Positions 25,371-34,487 of a DNA stretch of 64,000 bases are shown one piece after another. Source of the stretch: Streptomyces seoulensis. GTDB lineage: Bacteria > Actinomycetota > Actinomycetes > Streptomycetales > Streptomycetaceae. A model generated the notes under the pieces. The model was not told the origin of the DNA. It ran no database searches and saw only the letters and a list, made by a program, of their open reading frames with translations. Position 1 is the stretch's first letter. Each line of letters starts with the position of its first letter. The stretch lies in contig NZ_CP032229.1 in assembly GCF_004328625.1 (NCBI RefSeq), positions 2,604,001 to 2,668,000 on the forward strand, in the 5' to 3' direction. Both the position numbers and the translations under genes were made by a program.

Positions 25371-27590
25371 CTACCCGGCGGCGGCTTCCAGTGTTCCCCA
25401 GAACCCGTTGAGCCAGGTCACTGTGTCTCGCATGACGTAGTGGTCGGAGTTCGGACGCAGTGCTGACAGCAGGAAGGAGCGCGCTCCTTCGGAGGGCACA
25501 CCGAGCACGGTGATGCGGGATTCGATGCTGCCGTCGGCGCGTACAGGGTGGAAGTTTGGGCTGAGTTCGAGGCCGCCAGGCATGAAATCCTCACCATCGG
25601 CCGAGGCGTTGCGCCAAAGACGGACAGTGCCGCTCGCGAGGAGGTTGCGGTAGAGGGGAAGGACGTCCGCACGCGGGTCGAAGGCGTGCATGCGGGCGTC
25701 GACCAGTACGTCGACCGGCCGGACGAACCCGGTATGCGGACCGTCGACAACGACTCGCCCCGTCGGCTCGTCGGGCCGCACCCGAGCCTCGGGGCCGGCC
25801 CCCACGTCGAGCAGCCCGTGGTCGATCAGCGCCACGATCTTCGCCATGATCTCAGGGGCGGCTCCGTTGGCCAGCCGATTGTGGTGGCGTGCGTAGCGGT
25901 TGAGGAAGATCCGCTGGGAAGCGGCGGTCAGCCCCGCATCGTCCACGGCGTACGAGATGACGGAGCGCAGGTCGCGCCAGACACCGTCGGAAGCCGCCTT
26001 GTGCGGGTTCAACCGGTTCCCCTGGCGCGCCCAGCGCTGGTCACGGTCCATGAACTGCCGTACCGCGCGCCGGAACCGCTGCGGACCGGGCTGGGGGCCG
26101 ACCGGGCTGACGGCGTCGTCCCAACTGAACCGGTTGGCGGTGACGGCGGTGTCCAGGGCGGACGGTGAGGTCCGACCGTCCAGTGCGAGCTTCGGCGGCT
26201 GTTCCCGGTCCAGACAGTGCCGCACCGCCGGCTCCGCGTCCGCACCGAAGACCACTCGGGTCCAGTGCAGCAGGACGTCCCGCACCGGCCAGGACACCAA
26301 GGCCTGGGCTTCGGCAGCCGTGCGGGTGCCGCGCAGCACCGAGTCCAGCACCTCGGTCACCTGGTCAACGGCTGCGTCGAGCCTGACGAGCAGGCAGTCA
26401 CGGCCCGCGCCGGAGGCCAAGGTGCCGGACAGGAACGCGAGATAGTCCGGCATGACCCGCTGGGTCAGGGGCATGGCGGCGCCGGGACCGAGCAGGGTGA
26501 CGTAGTGCAGGTGGGCCATCTCCAGGATCACCAGCGGCAGTACGTCCTTCTCGAAGTCCAGCTGCGGCTGGCGCTCGTCCTCTCCGCCCGGGTAGGGACT
26601 GCCGACGTTGGCCCGGAGCTGGCGCACGGCCTCGTGCGTGAGGAAGGTGCCCCGGTGGTCGCCTGAACCGTCGCTCGGCTTGTGGTTGTCGGGCCGCGCG
26701 AAGGTGAACAGGCCGGAGCCGCTGAAGGCGACGATGCCCGCGGGCTCGGCCCCACTGGGCCGGTACACCAGGCCGTCACCGGGGACCGGCTCGAACCGGC
26801 CGCCACGTCCCTCCGTCAGGTGAAGGATGGTGTCGATGGCGGTGAGGCCCATCCCGGCGCAGCCGACGACCGCCTCGGGGCCGCAGCGGTCGAGGCCGAG
26901 CTCCCGGTCCATCGGATACGGATGGGCGACGTGGAGGGCGCCGCCGAAGGCCGCGCACCTGGCGAGCCGCCGTCCCGACCGGCTCCGCTCCGGGTCGTGG
27001 TAGGAGTGCCCGGTGAGCAGCAGCACCTCGTCAGCGGGGTGGCGCTCGCCGTCGGCGGTCACCACGGTGAGCCCGTCGTCGGACGATTCGATCTCCACGA
27101 CCTCTGCCTGGTGCAGGTGGAGGTCGGCTCCGGGGTGGCGGCGCAGATCCGCGGCGAACGCGTCGAACATGTCGCGCAGGGCGAGCCCGTGCACGTATCG
27201 CTTGGGCCAGTCCTCCGGTGCCAGGTCGAAGTCCGGATGGCCGGTGGACTCGAAGCGGCGCCGGCACCACTCGTGCAGGGTGGGCCGCTCCGCCACCGGC
27301 CGCAGCGGCCCGGCTCCGGCGACGGTCTCGTCGGCTGCGAAGCTCACCTGGGAACCGATCCGGTTGAGGTAACTGGTCCGGGCCTGCGAGGGGCTGTGCG
27401 CCAGTCCCGCGCCGAACTCCCCGGTCCGTTCGAAGACCCGCACCTCCAGCCCCTGTCCGGGGCCCAGCCTGTCGATCGTCGCCGACAGCCTCTCCAGGGC
27501 GTACGTCGCCCGCGGGCCGCCGCCGACGAGGGCGAGCCGATAGGGGCGCCCGGCCGGCGCGGGCCGGCCCGATACGTCAGGGGTGGTCAC
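25371..27590 (-). CDS. FAD/NAD(P)-binding protein, NAD_binding_9 family
   Basis: A 739-residue flavoprotein-like enzyme. LALVGGGPRATYALERL is the N-terminal dinucleotide-binding loop, and EVRVFERTGEFGAGLAHS gives the acidic strand end. VGCAGMGLTAIDTILHLTEG is a second nucleotide-binding element. The C-terminal 300 residues (from about 430) are helical with a closing FLLSALRPNSDHYVMRD. The family resembles flavin monooxygenase folds but its members are poorly characterised. The GTG at 27590 follows GAGGTAAC, 31 bp after the transaminase stop. Being last in the phosphonate operon, it may oxidise the aminophosphonate or its conjugate. Confidence 0.75.
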   Translation of the reverse strand: MTTPDVSGRPAPAGRPYRLALVGGGPRATYALERLSATIDRLGPGQGLEVRVFERTGEFGAGLAHSPSQARTSYLNRIGSQVSFAADETVAGAGPLRPVAERPTLHEWCRRRFESTGHPDFDLAPEDWPKRYVHGLALRDMFDAFAADLRRHPGADLHLHQAEVVEIESSDDGLTVVTADGERHPADEVLLLTGHSYHDPERSRSGRRLARCAAFGGALHVAHPYPMDRELGLDRCGPEAVVGCAGMGLTAIDTILHLTEGRGGRFEPVPGDGLVYRPSGAEPAGIVAFSGSGLFTFARPDNHKPSDGSGDHRGTFLTHEAVRQLRANVGSPYPGGEDERQPQLDFEKDVLPLVILEMAHLHYVTLLGPGAAMPLTQRVMPDYLAFLSGTLASGAGRDCLLVRLDAAVDQVTEVLDSVLRGTRTAAEAQALVSWPVRDVLLHWTRVVFGADAEPAVRHCLDREQPPKLALDGRTSPSALDTAVTANRFSWDDAVSPVGPQPGPQRFRRAVRQFMDRDQRWARQGNRLNPHKAASDGVWRDLRSVISYAVDDAGLTAASQRIFLNRYARHHNRLANGAAPEIMAKIVALIDHGLLDVGAGPEARVRPDEPTGRVVVDGPHTGFVRPVDVLVDARMHAFDPRADVLPLYRNLLASGTVRLWRNASADGEDFMPGGLELSPNFHPVRADGSIESRITVLGVPSEGARSFLLSALRPNSDHYVMRDTVTWLNGFWGTLEAAAG

Positions 27591-27621
27591 CAGTTACCTC
27601 ATTCCGTCAGGCGGGATCGGT

Positions 27622-28737
27622 TCAGACGCGGGATGCGAGGAGAGCGGCGAGCACGACGAGGAAGCGGTCGATGTCCGACTCCGTCATGCCGCCCATGGTG
27701 GACAGCCGGAAGAAGTCCCGGGCCAGCCGCTCCTGGGCGCTGTAGATGACGAACCCCTCCGCTCGCAGGCCCCGGTGGAGCTCGGCGTAGCTGCTGTTGT
27801 CGGGGATGCGCACGGCGGTCAGCCCCGCCGCACGCTGCCCGGGCGGCAGCAGGAGTTCCAGCCCGAGCGCCTCCAGGCCGGCACGCAGTCGCTCGGCGAG
27901 AGCGGTGTAGCGGGCGTGACGCGCCTCCCACCCCTCGGCGAGGGCGAGATCGAGCGCCACGTCGAAGGCGTAGTAGGCGGGGACACCGGGTGTGAAGGCG
28001 GGGGCCGTCGCCTTCTCCTGGGCGGTGTAGTGCCGGTACAGGTCCAGGTAGTACGTGCGCCCCTGGGCACCGCCAAGCCCTTCGAAGGCGCTTCTCGCGG
28101 CGCTGACGAAGGCGAGGCCGGGAGCGCCTTCCAGGCACTTGTTGGCGGATCCCGCAAGCCAGTCGATGCCGTCCTCGGCGAGCGAGAGGCGTTCGGCGCC
28201 GATGGTGCTGACAGCGTCGACGATGACCTTGCGGCCGTGCTTGTGGGCGATCCGGGCGACCGCGGCGACGTCGTTCAGCATGCCGCTGCTGGTCTCCTGG
28301 TGCACCACACCGACATGGGTGAGCTCCGGGTCCGCGGCCAGTGCCGCCTCGACCCGTGCGAGGTCGAGGGCGGTGGCCCAGCCGAACGCGAGGCGGCGGG
28401 TGCGGATGCCGTGGGCGGCTGCGATGTGCTGGAAGCGCTCGCCGTAGTGGCCGTTGTCGAGGACGAGCAGCGCCCCGTCGGCGGGTACCGCCGAGCTGAT
28501 GGCGGCCTCCACCGCGCTGGTGCCCGACCCGGTCAGAATGACCGAGGTGTGCCGCTCGTCGCCGCCCGCGGCCAGGGTGGTCTTGTGCCGTACCCGGGTG
28601 AGGAGTTCGGAGAACTCCGGCTCGCGGTGGCACATGTCCGGCCCGGCGAGGGCCGCGCGGACCCGGTCGTCGGTGATGACCGGCCCCGGATTCATCAGGA
28701 CCAACCGGGTGTGCGTGCTGCCGCTGATGTCACTCAC
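27622..28737 (-). CDS. phnW: 2-aminoethylphosphonate aminotransferase (PhnW-like)
   Basis: A 371-residue class V PLP aminotransferase. MNPGPVITDDRVRAAL opens the fold, TGSGTSAVEAAISS binds the cofactor phosphate, and VDAVSTIGAERLSL precedes SANKCLEGAPGLAFV with the PLP Lys, as in PhnW. In a biosynthetic operon it should run towards 2-aminoethylphosphonate from phosphonoacetaldehyde. The GTG at 28737 overlaps the decarboxylase stop by four bases. The family is clear; the reaction direction is inferred from the operon. Confidence 0.88.
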   Translation of the reverse strand: MSDISGSTHTRLVLMNPGPVITDDRVRAALAGPDMCHREPEFSELLTRVRHKTTLAAGGDERHTSVILTGSGTSAVEAAISSAVPADGALLVLDNGHYGERFQHIAAAHGIRTRRLAFGWATALDLARVEAALAADPELTHVGVVHQETSSGMLNDVAAVARIAHKHGRKVIVDAVSTIGAERLSLAEDGIDWLAGSANKCLEGAPGLAFVSAARSAFEGLGGAQGRTYYLDLYRHYTAQEKATAPAFTPGVPAYYAFDVALDLALAEGWEARHARYTALAERLRAGLEALGLELLLPPGQRAAGLTAVRIPDNSSYAELHRGLRAEGFVIYSAQERLARDFFRLSTMGGMTESDIDRFLVVLAALLASRV

Positions 28738-29864
28738 TGGGAGACCGCCTCCATGAATCGGGCCGCCGACTGCGGTGGGCGCAGGGCCGGGCGGCCCAGG
28801 CGTGGGTCGGAGCCGGGCGCGATGCGGACCCGGATCAGCTGCGGGCCACCGTCCCGCTGTGCCCGCCGCACCGCGGACCGCAGCTCGCCGGCATCGGACA
28901 CGTCGTACGTCGCCCGGTAGCCGCAGGCCGTCGCGATCGCGCAGAAGTCCACTCCGGCCGACGCGGTGGGCTGGCCGCCGGTGGACTCGTAGGCCTCGTT
29001 GTCGAGCAGGATGTGGGTGAGGCCGGTGTGCTGCCGGCGGCCGATGGCGGCCATCGCCTCCAGCCGCATGAGGGCGGCCCCGTCCCCGTCGAGGACGGCG
29101 ACCGGGCGTCCTTCGGCGTACAGCGCGACGCCGAGAGCGACGCTGGAGGCGCAGCCCATCGACCCGACGACGTAGAGGTTCTCGGGCCGGTCGAAGTCGC
29201 GTTCCAGTTCCCGGGCGGTCTTGCCGGTGGTCGCGACGAGCAGGGTGCCTGGATCCATCGCCTCGACGACCTGGCTGATCGCCTCCGCCCTGAGCATGAG
29301 CTCGGGGCGGCACGCCGCGGGTTCGGCGGTGTGCTTCGGGTAGGGGGCGATGGCGCCCTTGGGAACGACGAAGGCGAACGGCAGCCCGGTCGCCGCCATG
29401 TGCTCGGCCGCCGCGTCAAGGCGCTCGGCGAACCGGGCCGGGTCGTCGGGGAGGAGCTCGTTGCGGATGCCCATGGTGGTGAGCAGGCCGGGGGTGATCT
29501 CACCCATCAGTTCGTGCTGCGGTTCGTCGGGACTGCCGGGGCGGCCACGCCAGGTGACGAACAGCAGAACCGGCAGGCGCAGCGTGTGGCAGAGCGAGGT
29601 CAGCGGGTTGACCGTGTTGCCGAGCCCCGAGTTCTGCAGGATGACGACGGGACTGCGGCCCGCCAGGCGCGCGCCGGCCGCGATGGCGACAGCCTCACCC
29701 TCGTTCGCGGCGATGACGTAGTCCTGCGGGTGCTCGGTCTCCAGGCAGGTGATGACCGGTCCCAGGAACGAGCAGGGCACTCCGGTGAACGGGCCGAAGC
29801 CGCGGTCGCGGAGCAGGTCCACGACGGCGCTCGGCGCGAGACCGGTTCCGGTCGAGGCGGTCAA
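28734..29864 (-). CDS. ppd: Phosphonopyruvate decarboxylase
   Basis: A 376-residue thiamine-diphosphate enzyme converting phosphonopyruvate to phosphonoacetaldehyde, the irreversible step that pulls PEP mutase forward. FTGVPCSFLGPVI, ANEGEAVAIAAGA (catalytic Glu) and QNSGLGNTVNPLTSL form the N-terminal domain. GDGAALMRLEAMAAIGR and LLDNEAYESTGGQPT form the diphosphate and Mg-binding domain. The start is TTG 29864: GGGGGAGG precedes it, and TTGA overlaps the PEP mutase stop. This is normal family length in a single chain. Confidence 0.93.
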   Translation of the reverse strand: MTASTGTGLAPSAVVDLLRDRGFGPFTGVPCSFLGPVITCLETEHPQDYVIAANEGEAVAIAAGARLAGRSPVVILQNSGLGNTVNPLTSLCHTLRLPVLLFVTWRGRPGSPDEPQHELMGEITPGLLTTMGIRNELLPDDPARFAERLDAAAEHMAATGLPFAFVVPKGAIAPYPKHTAEPAACRPELMLRAEAISQVVEAMDPGTLLVATTGKTARELERDFDRPENLYVVGSMGCASSVALGVALYAEGRPVAVLDGDGAALMRLEAMAAIGRRQHTGLTHILLDNEAYESTGGQPTASAGVDFCAIATACGYRATYDVSDAGELRSAVRRAQRDGGPQLIRVRIAPGSDPRLGRPALRPPQSAARFMEAVSQ

Positions 29865-31459
29865 CGGACCTCCCCCTGACCGGTGAGCAGTCCGGCGGCG
29901 TGTTCGGCGTCGGCCGCGGTGCGCAGCTCCATCCATCCGGAGCCGATCTCGACCGCGCCCACCTGGTGGCCACCCTCGACGAGGTCGGTCAGCAGGTCGG
30001 CAAGGGTGGCGGGGCTGCCGTTGGCGCGGCGCTTGCCGGCGGCCTCGCGCAGCGCGGCGAAGCCCTGCGGGGAGAAGACGGCGGCGCCGGCGAACTCGCC
30101 GTCGGCGCCCTGCCCCCCGACACCGGTCACCCTGATGCCGTCACCGGCGGAGAGCCTACGGCCTTCGTGCACACGGGAGTCGAGGCGCAGCGGCACCGCG
30201 TCGGCGCGGTGCTTTCCGCGGGCCGAGACGTCCACGAGGAGGGTCACATCGCCTCCGGCGGCGAGCAGCCGCGCCAGCGGCTCGCTCTGCACGTACGCGT
30301 CGGAGGAGAGCAGCAGCGTGGCACTCAGCTGGGTGGCGGGGAGCTCGAGGACGGCACCGGCCGCGTCGGTGTGCCCGGCGAGCACCGCCGTGTCCTGCGG
30401 GAGCTGTGCGGGGACCTCCCCGGACGTGACGAGGGACACCGATTCGATGCCCGCGCGGCGCAGCGCCGCGGTCTGGTGGTCGAGCAGGTCCGCCGCCCGC
30501 CCGGAGGGCTCCTCGGCAGCCGGTACGACGGCGGCGCGTGCCCGGCTTTCGAAGGGAGTGATGAACTCGGCCTCGTGGCGCTTCTGCGCGGCCATGCCCT
30601 GCAGGTCGAAGACGGTGGCCAGCGGAGCGATGCGGTCCTCGACGCCGGTGGTGCGGTCGTCCCGCAGGATCGCCTGGAAGGTGTCGCTGACGGCGGTGAT
30701 CCCGGCCCGCAGACCGTGGTTGGCGTAGATCACCAGTTTGGCGCCCGCCTCGCCGAGTTCGGTCGCGGTGATCGTGTGGTACGTCGTGGGGACCACCACC
30801 ACGGGCGTGGGCAGCCGCCACTCCCGCAGGAACTGCAGGATCGGTTCCGGGGAGGCGCCCTTGGCGTGGATGAGCACGGCGTCGGCCCCGGCCCGCGCGT
30901 ACGCCTCGCCCCGGCGCAGTGCCTCGTCCATGCCCCAGCCCGCGATGAGCGCCTCGATGCGGGCGATGACCATGAGGCCGGGGTGACGCTGGGCTTCCTT
31001 GGCCGCCGCGAGCTTCCCGCAGAACTCGCCGATGGGTGCGAGTTCCTGGCGGCCCGGTATGAAGCTGTTGACCTTGGGGAAGCGCTTGTCCTCGATGGAC
31101 ACCGCGGCGATGCCCGCCGCCTCGTAGCGGCGGATCATGTTCATCACGTTGTGGGCGTTGCCGTACCCCGCGTCGCAGTCGGCGACGACAGGTATGTCGA
31201 CGGCGGCGGCCATCGAGGACGCCACGCCGAGCAACTCGCTCATCGTGAGGATGTCGGTGTCGGGCACGCCCTGCGAGGCGGAGACCTCCAGGCCGCTGGA
31301 CCAGACGCCGTCGAAACCGGCGCGTTCGGCGAGCCGGGCCCCGAGCGGGTTGTGGGCGCCGGCGATACGTACCACGCCGGGCCGTGCGAACAGGTCACGC
31401 AGACGGTCCGCCGCGGTGCGGGCGCTCACCGGACTTGCTTCTGTCGTCGCGGCACTCAT
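29861..31459 (-). CDS. pepM: Phosphoenolpyruvate mutase with C-terminal nucleotidyltransferase-like domain
   Basis: A 532-residue protein that rearranges PEP to phosphonopyruvate, forming the C-P bond. The mutase domain occupies about 1-300 with VADCDAGYG and the diagnostic EDK-x5-NS motif (EDKRFPKVNS, residues 123-132). Residues about 310-532 resemble the second part of a nucleotidyltransferase fold (DLLDHQTAALRRAGIESVSL, then LLLSSDAYVQSEPLARLLAA), but the N-terminal glycine-rich NTP loop is absent. Catalysis by that half is therefore doubtful. The ATG at 31459 is used. It is third in the leftward operon. Confidence 0.93.
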   Translation of the reverse strand: MSAATTEASPVSARTAADRLRDLFARPGVVRIAGAHNPLGARLAERAGFDGVWSSGLEVSASQGVPDTDILTMSELLGVASSMAAAVDIPVVADCDAGYGNAHNVMNMIRRYEAAGIAAVSIEDKRFPKVNSFIPGRQELAPIGEFCGKLAAAKEAQRHPGLMVIARIEALIAGWGMDEALRRGEAYARAGADAVLIHAKGASPEPILQFLREWRLPTPVVVVPTTYHTITATELGEAGAKLVIYANHGLRAGITAVSDTFQAILRDDRTTGVEDRIAPLATVFDLQGMAAQKRHEAEFITPFESRARAAVVPAAEEPSGRAADLLDHQTAALRRAGIESVSLVTSGEVPAQLPQDTAVLAGHTDAAGAVLELPATQLSATLLLSSDAYVQSEPLARLLAAGGDVTLLVDVSARGKHRADAVPLRLDSRVHEGRRLSAGDGIRVTGVGGQGADGEFAGAAVFSPQGFAALREAAGKRRANGSPATLADLLTDLVEGGHQVGAVEIGSGWMELRTAADAEHAAGLLTGQGEVR

Positions 31460-31584
31460 GCCGATTCTCCTAATGCGTGAGGGGGCGGCGCAGCGTCGTT
31501 GGGGCAGCCCACTTGGTGTGGTTTCGGTGTGGTTGATGAGGGGGAGCCTGGGGCGCGGGTCGGCCGGGGACACAGGTGGCCCGG

Positions 31585-33174
31585 TCACTGGTGCTGTGCG
31601 GTCTTCCCCGGACCGATGGCGAGGCCCGCCAGGGCTCCGGCGGCGGCCACAGCGGCGGTGGCCAGCAGCGCGTACTGCATGCCCTCCAGGAAGACCGACT
31701 GGCTCACCCGGGCCAGGAGTTCCCGCGTGGCGCCGGGCAGGCCGAGGTCGGGGGACAGCCCGACGGCGGCCTTGCGGGCAGCCGTGTCGGCCTGCTCCGG
31801 GGACAGGACGAGACCGTGGGCGGCGAGCCGTCCGGGCAGCACCGACGCGGTGTGCGCGGCGATGACCGTGCCCGCGGTGGCGACGCCCAGGCTGCCGCCG
31901 ATCTGCATGGCGGTCTGTTGCATGCCGCCCGCGACGCCGGACAGTTCCATCGGGGCGCTGCTCATGACGAGTTTGGTGCCGCCGACCATGACCGGGCTGA
32001 AGCCGACGCCCAACAGGAAGAAGTAGAGCGTCATCTCCAACGTGCCGGTGCGGGCGTCCAGTTGAGAGAGTGCGGCCATCGCGGCGGCGATCGCACCGAG
32101 CCCCAGTACGACGGGGGTGCGCGGGCCCGAACGGCTGATCCACATGGCGGCCGGGGGCGCGCCCACGATCATCAGGAGGGTGAGCGCGAGCACCCGGACA
32201 CCCGACTGGGCGGGCGTCAGCCCGAGCACGTTCTGCAGGTAGAACACCAGCACGAACGGGGCCGCGACCATCACGAAGCCCATGACGACCATGGTGAAGA
32301 CCCCGACGGAGAACCGTACCGACCGGAAGATCCGCAGCGGCACCAGCGGGTCGGCCGCGTGCCCCTGCCACCAGACGAATCCGGTGAGGAGCAGGGCGCC
32401 GGCCATCAGCGCGAGCAGCGGGACGGTGTCCGCCCAGCCGCTGTGCGGGACTTCGGCCAGGCCCCAGACGAGCGAGCAGAGAGCGCCCGCGAGGACCACC
32501 ATGCCGGTGACGTCGAACCTGCCGACGGCGCCGTCGGCGCGCACGTCGCGCAGCACCGTGAGCCCGAGTGCCAGCGCGATCGCACCGAGCGGCACGTTCA
32601 GGAAGAACACCCAGCTCCAGTCGGCGTGTTCGACGATCAGGCCGCCGACGACCGGTCCCGCAGCCGTGGACGCCGCGATGACCGCGCTGCGCACGGCGAT
32701 CGGCATGTTGAGCCGCTCGGCCGGGAAGGCGCTGCGCAGCAGGCCCAGTGTGGCCGGCTGCATCAGCGCCCCGAAAGCGCCCTGGACGATGCGCAGGCCG
32801 ATGACCCAGCCCAGGCTCCCGGACAGACCGATGGCCACCGACGCCGCGGTGAAGCCCGCAACGCCGATGAGGAAGACGTTGCGGTGGCCGAAGCGGTCAC
32901 CGACCTTTCCCGCGGTGATGAGCAGCGCGGCGACGGTCAGGAGATAGCCGTTGGTCACCCATTGGATGCCGGTCAGGTCGGCCCCCAGGGCACTCTGCAT
33001 CGCGGGCTGGGCGACGGCGACGATCATCCCGTCCAGCGAGACCATCATCGCGCCCACCGACAGCGTGACCAGGGTCAGCCACGCGTGTCCGCGTACGCTT
33101 CGCCGGGCCGGCCTGGCAGGCCGCCGCTCGGTCGGCCCGTCCGGGCGCGGCCTCGGCCGGGTCTCCTCAGTCAT
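31585..33174 (-). CDS. MFS exporter of the cluster, DHA2 type
   Basis: A 529-residue, roughly 14-helix major facilitator. LDGMIVAVAQPAMQ stands in place of the usual LDxTIVNVALP motif D1, AGKVGDRFGHRNVFLIGV is motif A, and SAVIAASTAAGPVVGGLI contains motif C. An Arg/Pro-rich N-terminal tail (about 25 residues) precedes TM1. Its start overlaps the hydroxylase stop by 4 bases. As the only transporter in the cluster it is the likely exporter and self-resistance determinant for the product. Confidence 0.88.
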   Translation of the reverse strand: MTEETRPRPRPDGPTERRPARPARRSVRGHAWLTLVTLSVGAMMVSLDGMIVAVAQPAMQSALGADLTGIQWVTNGYLLTVAALLITAGKVGDRFGHRNVFLIGVAGFTAASVAIGLSGSLGWVIGLRIVQGAFGALMQPATLGLLRSAFPAERLNMPIAVRSAVIAASTAAGPVVGGLIVEHADWSWVFFLNVPLGAIALALGLTVLRDVRADGAVGRFDVTGMVVLAGALCSLVWGLAEVPHSGWADTVPLLALMAGALLLTGFVWWQGHAADPLVPLRIFRSVRFSVGVFTMVVMGFVMVAAPFVLVFYLQNVLGLTPAQSGVRVLALTLLMIVGAPPAAMWISRSGPRTPVVLGLGAIAAAMAALSQLDARTGTLEMTLYFFLLGVGFSPVMVGGTKLVMSSAPMELSGVAGGMQQTAMQIGGSLGVATAGTVIAAHTASVLPGRLAAHGLVLSPEQADTAARKAAVGLSPDLGLPGATRELLARVSQSVFLEGMQYALLATAAVAAAGALAGLAIGPGKTAQHQ

Positions 33175-34103
33175 GCGAGAGCTTCACTGGTCCTTCCGGC
33201 GCCGGCGTCGGGCTGCCCGGAGCCGCCGCCGTCCTGCTTGCGGGTCCGCTCCTCGGCGGGCTTCCAGCCGGGCGGTCCGAACACGTAGGCGAGCTTGTGC
33301 TTGAAGGTGCGGGCCTGGCGCACGTCCCGGAACATGTTGGCGAACTCGTGCACCTGCACATGCCAGATGCTGTAGCTGTTGATCTGCTTGGTCAGGCCGT
33401 ACGTCGGGCGCTGCACCTCGGGCTGGAAGGTGCCGAAGACGCGGTCCCAGATGATCAGGATGCTGCCGAAGTTCTTGTCGATGTACTCGGGTTCGGTGCC
33501 GTGGTGCACTCGGTGGTGGGACGGCGTGACGAAGACGTACTCGATGAAGCGGGGCAGCTTGCCGATCTTCTCCGTGTGGGAGAACAGCCCGTACAGCAGG
33601 TGGATCGAGTGCATGGAGAAGACGAGGGCGGGGTGCACGCCGAAGAGCGGCAGCGGGAACCAGATCGCCTTCTCGAACCACTGGGCCCACTTGCGGCGCA
33701 GGGCCGTCGAGAGGTTGAAGTACTGGCTGGAGTGGTGAACCTGATGCCCCGCCCAGATCAGCCGGATCGCGTGGGAGGCCCGGTGGTAGACGTAGAGCAG
33801 CAGCTCGACGGCGAAGAAGACGAGGACCAGGGTCACCCAGTTCGTCGAGGACAGGTGCCACGGGGCGACGTACTCGTAGACGAGCAGGTACAGGGCGAGG
33901 GCCAGGGTGCGCAGCAGGGTGGAGGAGACCAGCGAGCCGAGGCCGGTGAGGATGCTCGTCCGGTGATCCCGGAGGTCGTACCCCGTCTGCTCCTCGTCGT
34001 CGCTGAACTTCATCGCCACCAGCTCGATGACGATCAGCAGCGCCATCGCGGGAAGGGCGTAGACCGCTGGGTCGTGCAGTCGGTCCATCACCTTGTCGAG
34101 CAT
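33171..34103 (-). CDS. Fatty acid hydroxylase/sterol desaturase-family membrane enzyme
   Basis: A 310-residue integral membrane di-iron enzyme. The His boxes are HRASH (107-111), HQVHH (120-124) and HHRVHH (196-201), with four or more membrane helices before and between them. DKNFGSILIIWDRVFGTFQP after the last box is typical of the alkylglycerol monooxygenase-like branch. The charged 30-residue tail is likely cytosolic. It opens the leftward operon, with its promoter at 34193-34225. It could hydroxylate or desaturate the acyl chain made by the rightward genes, or act on an ether lipid. Confidence 0.88.
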   Translation of the reverse strand: MLDKVMDRLHDPAVYALPAMALLIVIELVAMKFSDDEEQTGYDLRDHRTSILTGLGSLVSSTLLRTLALALYLLVYEYVAPWHLSSTNWVTLVLVFFAVELLLYVYHRASHAIRLIWAGHQVHHSSQYFNLSTALRRKWAQWFEKAIWFPLPLFGVHPALVFSMHSIHLLYGLFSHTEKIGKLPRFIEYVFVTPSHHRVHHGTEPEYIDKNFGSILIIWDRVFGTFQPEVQRPTYGLTKQINSYSIWHVQVHEFANMFRDVRQARTFKHKLAYVFGPPGWKPAEERTRKQDGGGSGQPDAGAGRTSEALA

Positions 34104-34192
34104 CGGTAACTCCTCTGATTCATGCGCCCCTGCCGGATGTGTCCCGCGGCTTTAAGGAAACGCCGCACGGTGCCGTCCTGTTGTCACTCGGA

Positions 34193-34225
34193 ACCCTAAT
34201 TCGACCCCCCTAAAGCGGAACTTAA
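34193..34225 (-). promoter_or_regulatory. SARP-type promoter for the phosphonate operon
   Basis: Minus strand: TTAAG (34225-34221), six bases, TTTAG (34214-34210), eleven bases, TAGGGT (34198-34193). Two repeats at 11-bp spacing just upstream of a -10-like hexamer are the arrangement used by SARP activators. It is about 90 bp upstream of the hydroxylase start. Confidence 0.65.
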
Positions 34226-34302
34226 AGATCGCCTTCCTGTCTGATTATCGAGGCCGCCCTCGAAGGTGTTTCAGTCGCAGCTCAGCGGCCTCTTACCGGG
34301 TA

Positions 34303-34335
34303 TTAAGCAGAGCTTTAGCGGCTGCCCTGTAGGCT
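34303..34335 (+). promoter_or_regulatory. SARP-type promoter for the fatty acid operon
   Basis: Plus strand: TTAAG (34303-34307), six bases, TTTAG (34314-34318), eleven bases, TAGGCT (34330-34335). Repeat sequence and every spacing are identical to the leftward site, which supports one common activator. Confidence 0.65.
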
Positions 34336-34487
34336 CACGTCGACTTGGTCGAATGGTGCGTGTCGCGATGTGCGCAGCGCATGAGAACCGAATCTCCGGC
34401 CATATTCGTCTTCTCGCGGTGATCGAGAGCCGGCCCCCTGCCGATCGTCCCCGCCTCCGACAGCCGCCCCATGAGAGGGAGCCGAGC

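Larger units (their letters stand above)
34104..34487. other. Divergent promoter region of the cluster
   Basis: 384 bases between the hydroxylase and ketosynthase starts. They are AT-richer than the flanks and contain both SARP-type promoters. A third CTTTAAGG occurs at 34150-34157. No gene is supported here. Confidence 0.75.

Noticed and set aside
31460..32371. Long upstream extension of the PEP mutase frame
   Set aside because: It lies antisense-shifted within the MFS gene and is Arg/His/Gly-rich; the family start is the ATG at 31459.
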